Origin: Anaeramoeba ignava
Lineage: Eukaryota > Metamonada > Anaeramoebidae
NCBI GenBank assembly: GCA_028826165.1
Contig: JAPDFW010000143.1
Coordinates: forward strand, 53,278-117,277
Reading direction: 5' to 3'
Length of the DNA stretch: 64,000 nt
Part shown: one piece after another, positions 1 to 11,868 of the stretch
Layout: every line of letters begins with the position of its first letter
Position numbering within the stretch: the first letter of the stretch is position 1
Program-made: the position numbers and the translations under genes
The notes under the pieces: generated by a model
Told to the model about the DNA's origin: nothing
Seen by the model: the letters and a program-made list of their open reading frames with translations, nothing else
Databases searched by the model: none

Positions 1-1338
1 ACAACAATTTGATATTCTTTAAAAAAATAATAAATAGCTTCAATAGTTGATAAACAATTTTTGCCAACATTTTGATATCTCCAAAACTTAGTTTCATAGT
101 TTGAAATTTTAACTTTTTTCATTGGAATTATAAATTTACTTGAAAGAATTGAACTTGTTTGATTCCAAGTTGAATCAATAAAAAAAACTTTTTTGATTTG
201 TTTCCAATCAACTTCAGGTATTGATAATGAATCTTCTGATGGAAATAAAACAACTGTTTCATTTGGATTAAAAAATTTTGCATCTTTTTTTTCTTCGTTT
301 TCTAAATCATCTGGAAATTCTAATATTTTTGCTTCTTTGCTTAATATTCTGGCATGAACAGCTGTGCTTTTGCTTTTCTTTTCATTTGGATGATGAATAC
401 TTTTTAATTATTTTGAATTTGAAATTGAAATTGAAATTGATATTGATATTGAAATTGAAATTGAATTTGAATTTGAAATTGAAATTGAATTTGAAATTGA
501 ATTTGAATTTGAAATTGAATTTGAATTTGAAATTGAAATTGAATTTGAAATTGAATTTGAAATTGAAATTTGAAATTGAATTGAAATTGAAATTGAATTT
601 GAAATTGAAATTGAAATTGAAATTGAAATTGAAATTGAAATTGAAATTGAATTTGAAATTGAAATTGAAATTTGAAATTTGAATTTGAAATTGAAATTGA
701 AATTGAAATTGAAATTGAAATTGAAATTGAATTTGAATTTGAAATTGAATTTAAAAATTGAAATTTGAAATTGAAAATTAAAATTGAATTTGAAATTGAA
801 ATTGAAATTGAAATTGAAATTGATTTTGAAATTGAATTTGAAATTGAATTTGAAATTGAAATTGAATTTGAAATTGAAATTGAAATTGATTTTGAAATTG
901 AATTTGATTTTGAAATTGAAATTGAAATTGAAATTGAAATTGATTTTGAATTTGAATTTGAATTTGAAATTGAATTTGAAATTGAAATTGAAATTGAAAT
1001 TGAAATTGAAATTGAAATTGAAATTGAAATTGAAATTGAATTTGAAATTGAAATAAAATTGAAATTGAAATTGAAATTGAATTTGAAATTTGAAATTGAA
1101 TTTGAAATTGAATTTGAATTTGAATTTGAAATTGATTTTGATTTTGAAATTTGAATTGAGAATTATAATTAATCTACATAAAAGTATCTAAAGGAAGTTT
1201 AACATTTGGAATCCCTTCTTTATTTCCAATAATTTCATAACAATAGTAACAAAAAAATTTAAATTTTTTATTACATTTTGGACAAAATCCTCTTTTTGAT
1301 TCTTGTAACGGTTTAAAAGAAGCTAATTTAAATTCCAT
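1..1338 (-). CDS. DTWD1: DTWD1-like tRNA-uridine aminocarboxypropyltransferase, 5' part (3' end outside window)
   Basis: The family (DTW domain, TDD superfamily) transfers the 3-amino-3-carboxypropyl group of SAM to uridine in tRNA. Exon 1 is 1338-1178 (start ATG at 1338) and exon 2 is 399-1, with the intron at 1177-400. The GT-AG join is phase 2 and gives LPLDTFIIHHPNE. Exon 1 carries a Cys-pair zinc-ribbon (CPKC, then CYYC). Exon 2 carries KSTAVHARIL, the signature FIDSTWNQT (the D-x-T-W motif) and FWRYQNVGKNCLSTIEAIYY, all very close to what I recall of animal DTWD1. The 778-bp intron is mostly a TTGAAA/TTTGAA satellite. The gene is divergent from the STE20-like gene, with a 183-bp shared upstream region. 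The C-terminus lies beyond the left edge. Family assignment is confident; nuclear or cytosolic site of action is not visible. Confidence 0.85.
407..1165. repeat. TTGAAA/TTTGAA hexanucleotide satellite inside the DTWD1 intron
   Basis: Near-perfect 6-bp repeat filling the intron. In the sense of the transcript it reads as TTTCAA/ATTCAA and contains no G. Long open frames of L/K or E/I across it are artefacts of repetition. Confidence 0.9.
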
Positions 1339-1521
1339 TTAAATTTTTATTTTTTAAATTTAAAATTAAAAAAAAAATGAAAAGGAAAAAAATAAAAAAT
1401 TTGTTTTGTTTTTGTTTTGTTTTTTTTGAAATAAAGTCAAAACAACCATTTTTAAATTAAAAAATTATTTTAATTTTTTTTTCATTTTTTTTCTTTTCAT
1501 TTTTTTTTTCTTATTTCAATA
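1339..1521. promoter_or_regulatory. Divergent intergenic region between DTWD1 and STE20-like genes
   Basis: A 183-bp AT-rich spacer with long A and T runs lies between two start codons facing away from each other, so it must hold both 5' leaders and probably both promoters. I see no recognisable core element. Confidence 0.4.
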
Positions 1522-4500
1522 ATGACAACAGATCCATCTAAATTATTTGATAAAACAGATAAAATAGGAGAAGGAGTTTTAGGTTCTGTTTATAAAGGGT
1601 AAAAAAAATTAAATATAAAATTAATTAAATTAAAAATTATTTATAAAAATTTTCCTTTTATTTTTATTTGTTATTAATTCATTTAGAATTGGAAAAGATG
1701 CAAAAAAACCAATTGCACTTAAAGTTATTAATTTAACTGAAACAGAATCTAAAATTAATGATATTAAACATTTAGGAATTACAATAACAAAACAAGTAAA
1801 TCTTTTTTTAATAAAATTAAATATAAAATTATTTACAAAATTATTTATAAAATTATTTATAAAATTAAATATAAAATTATTTATAAAATTATTTATAAAA
1901 TTATTACAAAATTTAATATAAAATTAAATATTAAATTATTTATAAAATTATTATAAAATTATTACAAAAATTTAATACAAAAATTTAATATAAAATTATT
2001 TATAAAATTTAAATATAAAATTATTTATAAAATTTAAAATAAAATTATTTATAAAATCATTTATAAAATTATATATAAAATTAAATATAAAATTATTTAT
2101 AAAATTATTTATAAAATTATTTATAAAATTATTTATAAAATTATTTATAAAATTATTTATAAAATTATTTATAAAATTATTTTATAAAATTATTTATAAA
2201 ATTATTTATTAAATCATTTATAAAATTATTTATAAAATTATTTATAAAATTATTTATTAAATTATTTATAAAATTAAATATAAAATTATTTATTAAATTA
2301 TTTATAAATGTATTTATAAAATTAAATATAAAATTAAATATAAAATTAAATATAAAATTAAATATAAAATTATTTATAAAATTAAATATAAAATTATTTA
2401 TAAAATTAAATATAAAATTATTTATAAAATTAAATATAAAATTATTTATAAAATTATTTTATAAAATTATTTATAAAATTAATTATAAAATTATTTATAA
2501 AATTTAAATATAAAATTAAATATAAAATTATTTTATAAAATTAAATATAAAATTATTTATAAAATTATTTATTAAATTATTTATAAAATTTAATATAAAA
2601 TTAATTATAAAATTATTTATAAAATTATTTATAAATTTATTTATAAAATTATTACAAAATTAAATATAAAATTATTTATAAAATTATTTATAAAATTAAA
2701 TATAAAATTAATTATAAAAGTATTTATAAAATTAATTATAAAAGTATTTATAAAATTATTTATAAAATTATTTATTAAATTTAAAATAAAATTATTTATA
2801 AAATCATTTATAAAATTATTTATTAAATTATTTATAAAATTAATTATAAAATTATTTATAAAATTATTTATAAAATTATTTATAAAATTATTTATAAAAT
2901 TAATTATAAAATTTAAATATAAAATTAAATATAAAATTATTTATAAAATTAAATATAAAATTATTTATAAAATTATTTATTAAATTATTTATAAAATTTA
3001 ATATAAAATTAATTATAAAATTATTTATAAATGTATTTATAAAATTATTTATAAAATTATTTATAAAATTATTTATAAAATTATTTATTAAATTATTTAT
3101 AAAATTAAATATAAAATAATTTATAAAATTAAATATAAAATTAAATATAAAATTAAATATAAAATTATTTATAAAATTATTTATAAAATTAATTATAAAA
3201 TTATTTATAAAATTATTTATAAAATTATTTATAAAATTATTTACAAAATTATTTATAAAATTTAATATAAAATTATTAATAAAATTAAATATAAAATTAA
3301 ATATAAAATTAATTATAAAATTATATATAAAATTATTTATAAAATTATTTATAAAATTATTTATAAAATTAAATATAAAATTAAATATAAAATTAAATAT
3401 AAAATTATTTATAAAATTATTTATAAACTTATTTATAAAATTAAATATAAAATTATTTATAAAATTATTTATAAAATTATTTATAAAATTAATTATAAAA
3501 TTATATATAAAATTATTTATAAAATTATTTATAAAATTATTTATAAAATTATTTATAAAATTAATTATAAAATTATTTATAAAATTAAATATAAAATTAA
3601 TTATAAAATTAAATATAAAATTATTTATAAAATTATTTATAAAAATTAAATATTAAATTATTTATAAAATTATTTATAAAATTATTTATAAAATTATTTA
3701 TAAAATTATTTATAAATGTATTTATAAAATTAAATATTAAATTATTTATAAAATTATTTATAAAATTATTTATAAAATTATTTATAAAATTAATTATAAA
3801 ATTATTTATAAAATTAATTATAAAATTATTTATTAAATTATTTATAAAATTATTTATAAAATTAATTATTAAATTATTTATAAAATTATTTATAAAATTA
3901 TTAATATAATTAAATATAAAATTATTTATAAAATTTAATATAAAATTATTTATAAAATTTAATATAAAATTATTTATAAAATTAATTATTAAAATTATTT
4001 ATAAAATTAATTATAAAATTAAATATAAAATTATTTATAAAATTATTTATAAAATTATTTATAAAATTATTTATAAAATTATTTATAAAATTTAATATAA
4101 AAATAATTATAAAATTAAATATAAAATTATTTATAAAATTATTTATAAAATTATTTATAAAATTAAATATAAAATTAAATATAAAATTATTTATAAAATT
4201 ATTTATAAAATTATTTATAAAATTATTTATAAAATTATTTATAAAATTATTTATAAAATTATTTATAAAATTATTAATATAATTAAATATAAAATTATTA
4301 CAAAAATTTAATATAAAATTATTTATTAAATTATTTATAAAATTAATTATAAAATTATTTATAAAATTATTTATAAAATTATTTATTAAATTAAATATAA
4401 AATTAAATATAAAAATTATTTATAAAATTATTTATAAAATTATTTATAAAATTATTTATAAAATTAAATATAAAATTATTTATAAAATTATTTATTAAAT

Positions 4501-6798
4501 TAAATATAAAATTATTTATAAAATTAAATATAAAATTATTTATAAAATTATTTATAAAATTATTTATAAAATTATTTATAAAATTAATTATTAAATTAAA
4601 TATTAAATTAAATATAAAAATTAAATATAAAATTATTTATAAAATTTAATATAAAATTATTTATAAATGTAATTATAAAATTAAATATAAAATTATTTAT
4701 AAAATTATTTATAAAATTAATTATAAAATTATTTATAAAATTATTTATAAAATTATTTATTAAATTATTTATAAAATTATTTATAAAATTAAATATAAAA
4801 TTATTTATAAAATTTAAGTCAAAAAACCCAAATTTAATGAAATATTCAGGAACTTATATGAAGGGAAATGAATTATGGTTGGTAATGGATTATTTCGATG
4901 GACGTAAAAATTAAATTTTATTTTTATATTTAAAATTTTAAAATTTAATTTCTCTCTTTTTTTTTTTTGTTGTTTAAATAGATTCTGTTACTGATTTAGT
5001 AATTAAATGAAATTAAATTGAATTTAGATTAAATTAAAAAAAAAAATTTATTAAAATTTATTAGTTAAAACCAGGTCCTTTAGCTGAACAACATATTGCA
5101 GTAATTTTAAAAAATATTATTCAAGGAGTTCGTTATTTACATTCTCATAAACTTGCACATGGAAATATCAAATGTATCAAATTTCTTGTTAATGGAAAAA
5201 AAAAAGGAGAAATTAAAATTTAAATCTTTTTTTTTTTAGGTTCAAATATTCTCGTTTCAAAAACAGAAGTTAGATTAACAGATTATTTGGTTTCAAGCAA
5301 AATTATTCAACTTCGAAGACATTATAAAACTTTTTCAGGAGTTTGAATTTTTTTAAAAAAACAAAAACAAAAACAAAAACAAGACAGTTTGATTTATTTG
5401 AATTTTTTTTTAGAAAGTTTATTGGATGTCACCACAAATGATTGAAAATAATATTTTTAGTGAAAAAGAAGATATTTGGGCAATTGGAATTGCAGCTTTA
5501 GAAATGGCAAAAGGTAAATTTATTCAAAAATATAAAAAATAAAAATAAAAATAATAATTCATTTTCAATTATTTTTAATATATATATATATATCAAAATT
5601 TTAGGAGAACCACCATTTTATAATTTGGATTATGAAAAAGGTTGTAAAGCAATTGTTGAATCACAACCACCAAAATTAACTGGATCATTTAGTACTAAAT
5701 TTGCAGAATTTATTTCTTTATGTTTATCAAAAGATCCAAGAAAAGTTTGAAATGATTTTTAAGTTTAAATTTCTAATTTAAATTTTAAATTTTTGAATTG
5801 ATTTTTTTAGAGACCATCTGCAAAAGACCTTTTAAAACATCAATTTATGAAAAAAGTGAAGAAAACTAGAATTGTTGCAAGTTTGATTGAAAGATATGCT
5901 GTTTGGGAAAATTTACATCGAGATATTCAAAATGAAAATGAAAGTGTGAATGGAAATCAAAAAGATAGTTCACTTGGGTTTGAATTAAAATTAAAATTCA
6001 TTTATAAAATTAAAATTAAAATTAAAATTCTTTTTTTTCAATCATTTTAGTGAAGAATTACTTGATGATTTCAATTTTGTTTCAACAAATGAAACTGATA
6101 AACAAAATACAAATGAAAAAGTAAAAAAAAAAACCAAAAACAAGAAATCAAGTTCAATTTTGATTTTTTATTCTTTTTTATTCTTTTTAGGAATCACCAA
6201 AAGAATCTAAATCAAAAAGTAAACGAGCAATTACTATTGATAAAAAACCAAAGAAAGAAGTACAAAAAAAGAAAAAATCAGAAAGTAGTAGTGAATTTGA
6301 AGAATATGAAAAAACAAAAGGAAAAAAAAATTCAAGAAAAAATGATGCAATGAATGTAAAAAAATTTAAATTGAAAAATTTAAATTAAAATTAAAATTAA
6401 TAAAAAATATTTGATTTAATTTGAAAGGCGGATCAACCTTTTACACAATTAATGATTTCTACACTTTCAAAATTGAAAGAATCACAAAGTGAAAAATCAG
6501 TTTTATCAAATTTAAGTCAAATGCAAACACTTTTTTCTTTTTGTGAAGATAATTCTAAAGGATTTATTAAATGTTTTGCTCAAGAAGTTATAAAGCAAAT
6601 TGAACAGTAAAATTTTTTAATTTTTTAATTTTTTAATTTTTAATTTTAATTTTTTAATTTTATTTTTTATTTAGATCAAATGAAAAGGAAGTACAAGAAA
6701 TTCTTTCAACAAAAGGAAAAGGATCTCCACTTGCAAATGAAACAACAACAGCACAATATGTTTTGGAAAGATGGAAAACAAAATTTGATCAATATTAA
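1522..6798 (+). CDS. GCK-III (MST/Svk-like) STE20-family protein, probable pseudokinase
   Basis: Thirteen exons join in consistent phase to about 480 residues: 1522-1598, 1687-1795, 4819-4903, 4982-4998, 5065-5173, 5240-5340, 5414-5513, 5605-5744, 5811-5977, 6051-6120, 6191-6355, 6428-6606 and 6675-6798. The N-terminal kinase domain has a glycine loop (GEGVLGSVYKG) and a beta3 lysine (IALKVI). The catalytic loop reads HGNIKCSNIL instead of HRDxKxxN, so the catalytic Asp is Asn. The DFG motif reads DYL. APE is replaced by SPQ in VYWMSPQMIE. KHQFMKKVKKTRIVASLIERY after the kinase resembles severin kinase/MST3-4. The C-terminal helical stretch from about residue 375 resembles the segment by which GCK-III kinases bind CCM3/PDCD10. 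Intron 2 is a 3-kb satellite and exon 4 is only 17 nt. Scaffold function is an inference. Confidence 0.85.
1796..4818. repeat. 3-kb TTTATAAAATTA satellite intron
   Basis: Intron 2 of the STE20-like gene is almost entirely a 10-13 bp AT repeat (TTTATAAAATTA, AAATATAAAATT). It is G-free apart from scattered variants such as AAATGTATTT. I see no coding potential or embedded gene. Confidence 0.9.
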
Positions 6799-7036
6799 AA
6801 ATATTCTCATTTTTTTTTTAATTGATTTTTTAATTGATTTTTTTTTGAAATTTTTTTTGACTTAATTCAAAAAGAAGGAGAAAAAGTATAAAAAAAACAA
6901 ATTATTTTCACAAGATTAAAAAATTAAAATTAGAAAATTAAATGGAATGAAATTTTAATTAAAATTTTTTTTTTGATTAAAATTTTTGAAAGAAAAATGA
7001 AAGTTTGAAAAAAACTTCATTCAAAAAAAAAAAAAA
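6799..7036. other. Convergent 3' intergenic spacer
   Basis: A 238-bp AT-rich spacer between two converging stop codons. It holds T-runs, A-runs and an AGTATAAAAAAAAC stretch that could serve 3'-end formation. Nothing else is recognised. Confidence 0.4.
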
Positions 7037-8893
7037 TCATTTACGTTCTCCTAAATTATTTCCTTTAGGATCAAGAAAATTCTCAATAACAGCTTTGACA
7101 ACATTATCCAAAATTGATCTAATTTTCTCAGGATCATCTTTACCAGACATTTCAATATAATACTTGATTTTAGGTTCAGTTCCTGAAGTTCTAAGAGTAA
7201 CAATACAACCATTATCAAGAGTAAAGGTGATCATTTGGGAACTTTTGCTGCAAGGAAGAATAGGAACCAAATCAGGTTTTGAATTGTCATAACAAACAGT
7301 CAAATCTCTTATGAATTTAATAGGAAAATCACCGCAGAATTTAGGATAATTTCCATCATTTCTAATCTTGTTGAAAATCGAGGAGATTGTGACAGGATCG
7401 TAACAGAAAAAATAACTGTTTTCAAAAATAAAATGTCCGTATTTTTGGTGAATTCGGGACAATTTTTCGGTTAAATCCATTCCAAATCCGGCAAGATAAT
7501 TTGCCATTTGGGAAATAAGAACAGCAGCACTAATACCGTCTTTATCTGGTACAATAAGACTTGACATGTAACCGATGCTTTCCTCGAAACCAAATACGCA
7601 ATGAAAACCTTTTTTCTCGAGATCAAAACCTTTATTTGCGATCCACTTAAAACCAGTGAGAGTTTCTTCATATCGAATTCCTTCTGCTTGAGCAAACGCA
7701 GAGAGCATACCGGATGAGACAACTGTTGAGACCATGAGGAGTTTGGAAGGATCGATGTCTTTGTTTGACTTCTTCAGGTTCATGAGAAGCCACCAAGCAA
7801 GAAGAATTCCGACGTCATTTCCATGAAGAAATTTCCACTTTCCATGGGATTTTTCAACAACAGCAATACGATCCGCATCGGGGTCGTTAGCAAGAATGAG
7901 ATCACAACCTGTTCTCTCTGCGGTTTCGATCGCGAGCTTGAGTGACTCTTTCCCTTCTTCAGGATTTGGATACTCGACAGTGGGGAATTCTGGGTCGGGT
8001 TCGACTTGTTCTTTGACAGGCTCGATTTTTTGGATATCACAAGCCTGACAAGCCTTCTTAAACCACCGGTACCCGACACCATGCATTGCTGTGTAGGTGA
8101 TTTTGCGGTCTGTTTGGGGATTGCTTTTGTAGTTTGTTGGAAGTTGCGATTGAAGATATTCATAATATTTATGATCAAATTGATTTTCAATTAAATTGAC
8201 AATTAAGGGGTTTTTTTTGAGATCAATTTGCTCGATTTCCCAGATATCAAGATTGGCTTCTATGCATCTTGAAATACCGACATCATGCGGGGAGATGATC
8301 TGCGCGCCATTATCCCAATAAACCTTATATCCGTTATCGTTTTTTGGATTATGAGAAGCTGTCACCATGACACCAGCGGCTGTCTTAAGTTGAGTTATAG
8401 CAAACGGTACAAAGGGCGTAGGTACGGGTTCGCTATAATAAAACACCTTGATTTTTTGCGATGCGAAAATCCGTGCTGAAATCTCGGCAAAAGTCTGTGA
8501 ATTATTCCGAGCATCGAATCCAATCACAACTCCCAGTTCGCGTATTTTGTCCTTGAATTGCTCTTCTAAATATCTTACCAGTCCTTGCGCTGTTTGTGCT
8601 ACAGTAATCTCGTTCATTTGTGAGTATCCTGCTCCCATCCTTGCTCTGAGCCCGGCTGTCCCGAACGATAGTCGTTGTCCAAATATTTTCTTTAATCCTT
8701 TTGTGTCATTTTTTGATACTAATTCTTTAACTTCTTTTTTTGTTTCTTCGTTTTTATCAATTTTTAGCCATTTTTCTGCTTCTCTATATATTGATGTTTT
8801 GTATTTGTAGATTGCTATACCGCTTGCTATTGCTACTACTGCTCCTGCAACTGTTTTTTTGTTATTTTTGATGTAATTGAAAATGGATTGCAT
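7037..8893 (-). CDS. PGM2: Phosphoglucomutase/phosphopentomutase (PGM2 family) with N-terminal membrane segment
   Basis: This 618-residue alpha-D-phosphohexomutase converts hexose- or pentose-1-phosphates to the 6- or 5-phosphates. RLSFGTAGLRARMGAG is at 74-89 and the phosphoserine loop TASHNPKNDNGYK at 178-190 (Ser180). The metal loop DPDADR is at 337-342, the sugar-binding loop GFEESIGY at 435-442 and the phosphate-binding loop RTSGTEPK at 568-575. All catalytic loops are intact. This set fits PGM2 (phosphopentomutase or glucose-1,6-bisphosphate synthase) rather than PGM1. The first 32 residues contain a hydrophobic stretch (VAGAVVAIASGIAIYKY, about 15-31) after a Lys-rich start, so the enzyme may be membrane-anchored, unusual for this normally cytosolic family. 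The gene is intronless and clearly more GC-rich than its neighbours, especially 7700-8700. Confidence 0.93.
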   Translation of the reverse strand: MQSIFNYIKNNKKTVAGAVVAIASGIAIYKYKTSIYREAEKWLKIDKNEETKKEVKELVSKNDTKGLKKIFGQRLSFGTAGLRARMGAGYSQMNEITVAQTAQGLVRYLEEQFKDKIRELGVVIGFDARNNSQTFAEISARIFASQKIKVFYYSEPVPTPFVPFAITQLKTAAGVMVTASHNPKNDNGYKVYWDNGAQIISPHDVGISRCIEANLDIWEIEQIDLKKNPLIVNLIENQFDHKYYEYLQSQLPTNYKSNPQTDRKITYTAMHGVGYRWFKKACQACDIQKIEPVKEQVEPDPEFPTVEYPNPEEGKESLKLAIETAERTGCDLILANDPDADRIAVVEKSHGKWKFLHGNDVGILLAWWLLMNLKKSNKDIDPSKLLMVSTVVSSGMLSAFAQAEGIRYEETLTGFKWIANKGFDLEKKGFHCVFGFEESIGYMSSLIVPDKDGISAAVLISQMANYLAGFGMDLTEKLSRIHQKYGHFIFENSYFFCYDPVTISSIFNKIRNDGNYPKFCGDFPIKFIRDLTVCYDNSKPDLVPILPCSKSSQMITFTLDNGCIVTLRTSGTEPKIKYYIEMSGKDDPEKIRSILDNVVKAVIENFLDPKGNNLGERK

Positions 8894-9333
8894 TTTTTTT
8901 TTTCTTTTTTGAAAAATGAAAAAAAATTAAAAAAAAAAATAAATAAAAATCAAAATTCCACAAAAATTTTTCAAAAAGAAAAAAATTAACGAATTAAAAA
9001 AAAATAGCAAATAAGATTAAAATTAAAAAAAAAATAAGATTAAGATTAAAAATAAAAATAAAATTAAAAATAAAATTAAAATTAAAATTAAAATAATAAA
9101 ATTAAAATAAGATTAAAAAAAAGTGGAATAAAAATTTTCAATAAATTTTTCAAAAATAAAATCAAACTTAAATAAGATTAAAATTAAAAATAAAATAAAA
9201 AAATAAAAAAAATAAGATTACAAAAAGAACAAAAAGAAATTTTTCAAAAAAATCAAAAAATAAAAAATAAAAATAAAAAAAAAAAAATAAAAGAAAAAAA
9301 AAATAAAAGAAAAATAAAAGAAAAGAAAAGAAA
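8894..9333. other. AT-rich intergenic region upstream of the phosphoglucomutase
   Basis: Short A-rich imperfect repeats (AAATTAAAATAAG type). One copy of the dispersed motif AAAAGTGGAATAAAA lies near 9119-9134. No gene is seen; an apparent Leu/Phe-rich frame on the minus strand is low complexity. Confidence 0.5.
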
Positions 9334-11702
9334 TCAATTATTAGCAACATATTCAACAGCATTAGCAATCAATCGAGCACCATCAGAAGAACTAAGCCAA
9401 CAAGTAGGATTAACCTTATTAGAAACTGGCCAAATATTAAGAACAACAACAATACCGAAACCTTCCTTCATTCTTTTCTCAGAAACCAAGTGATTTCCGT
9501 TATCCCATTTAGCAATTAATTTAGCATTAGGATCCAAATCAGAACTTATATGGGCTGAATTTTTTCCACCATCAAAAGATCTAACACCTTGAATAATTGG
9601 ATGATCTTGATCAACAATATCCCCCAATTTATGTCTTTCGCCGGAAACATTAACTCCACGTGTTACTGGGAAAAATGATTCTTCAGCTATTCTGCCTTGT
9701 AAAATATAGTGCTTTACATCCTCAATTAGCACTGAACTTCCTACTACTAATCCTTTTCCTGATTCAACATATTCTGCTAAGTTGTTCCCTATTTGGATTG
9801 GATCTTGATACCCGTCAAAATATGAATATGTGAAGATTCCATCAAATTGCATTAGTTTTTCTATTGTGGGTGTTTCGTTGCATACAAATAATATTTCAAC
9901 ATCTTTGATTCCTGTTGATTCAATTGATTTCTTTACATCATTACTCCAATTAATATTATCGTTTGCAACTAAAAGAGCGATTTTCAACTTTTTTTTATAT
10001 AAATCAAATCAAATTAAATCAAATTAAATTAAATTAAAATAAAATATTATTAAATATTATTAAATTAAATATTATTAAATTAAATATTATTAAATATTAT
10101 TAAATTAAATATTTATAAATTAAATATTTATAAATTAAATATTATTAAATATTATTAAATATTATTAAATATTTATAAATTATATAATTATAAATTAAAT
10201 ATTTATAAATTAAATATTTATAAATTAAATATTTATAAATTAAATATTTATAAATTAAATATTATTAAATTAAATATTAATAAATTAAATATTATTAAAT
10301 ATTTATAAATTAAATAATTTTGAATTAAATATTTTAAATTAAAAATATTAAATTAAATATTTATAAATTAAATATTATTGAATTAAATATTTATTAAATT
10401 AAATATTAAATTAAATATTAAATATTTATAAATTAAATATTTTGGATTAAATATTATTAAATTAAATATTAATAAATTAAATATTATTAAATTAAATATT
10501 AATAAATATTATTAAATTAAATATTATTAAATTAAATATTATTGAATTAAATATTATTAAATTAAATATTTATAAATTAAATATTTTTAAATTAAATATT
10601 ATTAAATTAAATATTTATTAAATTAAATATTTTTGGATTAAATATTTATAAATCAAATTGAATTAAATATTATTAAATTAAATATTATTAAATATTATTA
10701 AATTAAATATTATTAAATTAAATATTTTTGGATTAAATATTATTAAATTAAATATTTTTAAATTAAATATTTTTGGATTAAATATTTATAAATTAAATAA
10801 TTATAAATTAAATAATTTATATATTTATATACTTCCTCAATCCGCTTCTTGATCTTCCTCCGCTTAACAGGCCCACCAAGTCTACTAGCAAACTCAATAT
10901 GAACCTGCTTTTTTGAAACATTAAACAAAATATCAACAATTCTTTCCAACGGATAAAGTTGGCTTTGCTGAACAACTTCCAAACACTTTGGAGACATAAC
11001 ATCAAGCCTAATTAAAGGAAGTAAATTTTTCAAACAATTCCTTAAATTCATCTGGTTCTCCTCAAAGTTATTTTTCTGACAAATCCATTTTCCCCATTCA
11101 ACAAGTGAATTAAACACTTTAATTTCAGCTGCACTTAAAAATTTCATATTTAAAACCTCTGTGACGGTTTCTTCAGTTAATCCAACAAAACAATCCCTTT
11201 TCTCGAAAATCTTCTCTCCATTTTTCTGAATAAAATCATAAAGATGATGCTTTGTTGATTCAGCATATTGAGGAAATTCTTGAAACAGTTTTTTGTTATT
11301 AAGAATATGCAAACAATTTTCTCTCAATAAATTAGACTGAATAAAATCAAAACAAATCACAACCAAATCATTCATTTCAAATTCCTTCGCAAATTTCAAA
11401 ACATCCATAATAAAATTCCAATTTAAATGTGGTTTTCTTGTGTAAGAAAATTCCAAAACAACCTTCACTGTTGCAGGTTCATAATTGGGTATTTCCATTT
11501 CAACAACAGGCACATCTTTTTTCTCCTTCCATTTTTCTGGGAAGAGTAATTTGTGCCAAATTCGACTTGATGTCGCTAATATTGTTTTATGTCCATATAT
11601 TTTTTCTTTATTTTTTCCAACTGAAAAAACAACGTCAGAAATTTCTGAATTATTGAATAATTTTTGTAAAACTTGGTCAATTGTTTCTGTATTTTTTATC
11701 AT
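9334..11702 (-). CDS. BTB-BACK protein fused to a C-terminal GATase1-like domain
   Basis: I join two frames that look separate. Exon 1, 11702-10833 (290 codons), starts with ATG. It encodes a BTB/POZ domain (SDVVFSVGKNKEKIYGHKTI, about residues 19-125) and a BACK-like helical domain (about 130-260), then a basic KRRKIKKRIEE end. A GTATAT donor at 10832 and an acceptor AAAAAAAAG ending at 9988 are both phase 0. Exon 2 is 9987-9334 and has no ATG of its own (its first codon is TTG), which supports the join. The C-terminal 217 residues (KIALLVANDN, FDGIFTYSYFDGYQDPIQIGN, YVESGKGLVVGSS) resemble the class I glutamine-amidotransferase-like/ThuA-type fold, with no obvious Cys nucleophile motif. BTB-BACK proteins are commonly CUL3 adaptors. 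About 507 residues. Confidence 0.7.
9988..10832. repeat. AAATATTATTAAATT satellite intron of the BTB-BACK gene
   Basis: 845 bp of 12-16 bp AT repeat with occasional TTTTGGATTA variants. It is G-free in the transcript sense except for one or two bases. The apparent coding tail of Tyr/Leu/Ile repeats read into it from exon 1 is spurious. Confidence 0.85.
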
Positions 11703-11868
11703 ATTTCTATTCTGAAAAATTTATTATTATTAAAAAATTAAAAAATTAAAAAATGAAAAAATGAAAAAATGAAAAAATGAAAAAATGAAAAAAAAATTTT
11801 AATTAAATTTTCCTCAATTTATTTTTTAATTAAAAAAAAAGAAAATTAAAATTAAAATTCGATTCAAT

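Noticed and set aside
278-1154. Plus-strand Leu/Lys and Glu/Ile frames
   Set aside because: They overlap the DTWD1 coding exon in antisense and the hexamer satellite in its intron.
10758-10832. C-terminal Tyr/Ile/Leu repeat tail of the BTB-BACK frame
   Set aside because: It is encoded by the AT satellite after a good GTATAT donor; the in-phase downstream exon at 9987 explains the gene better.
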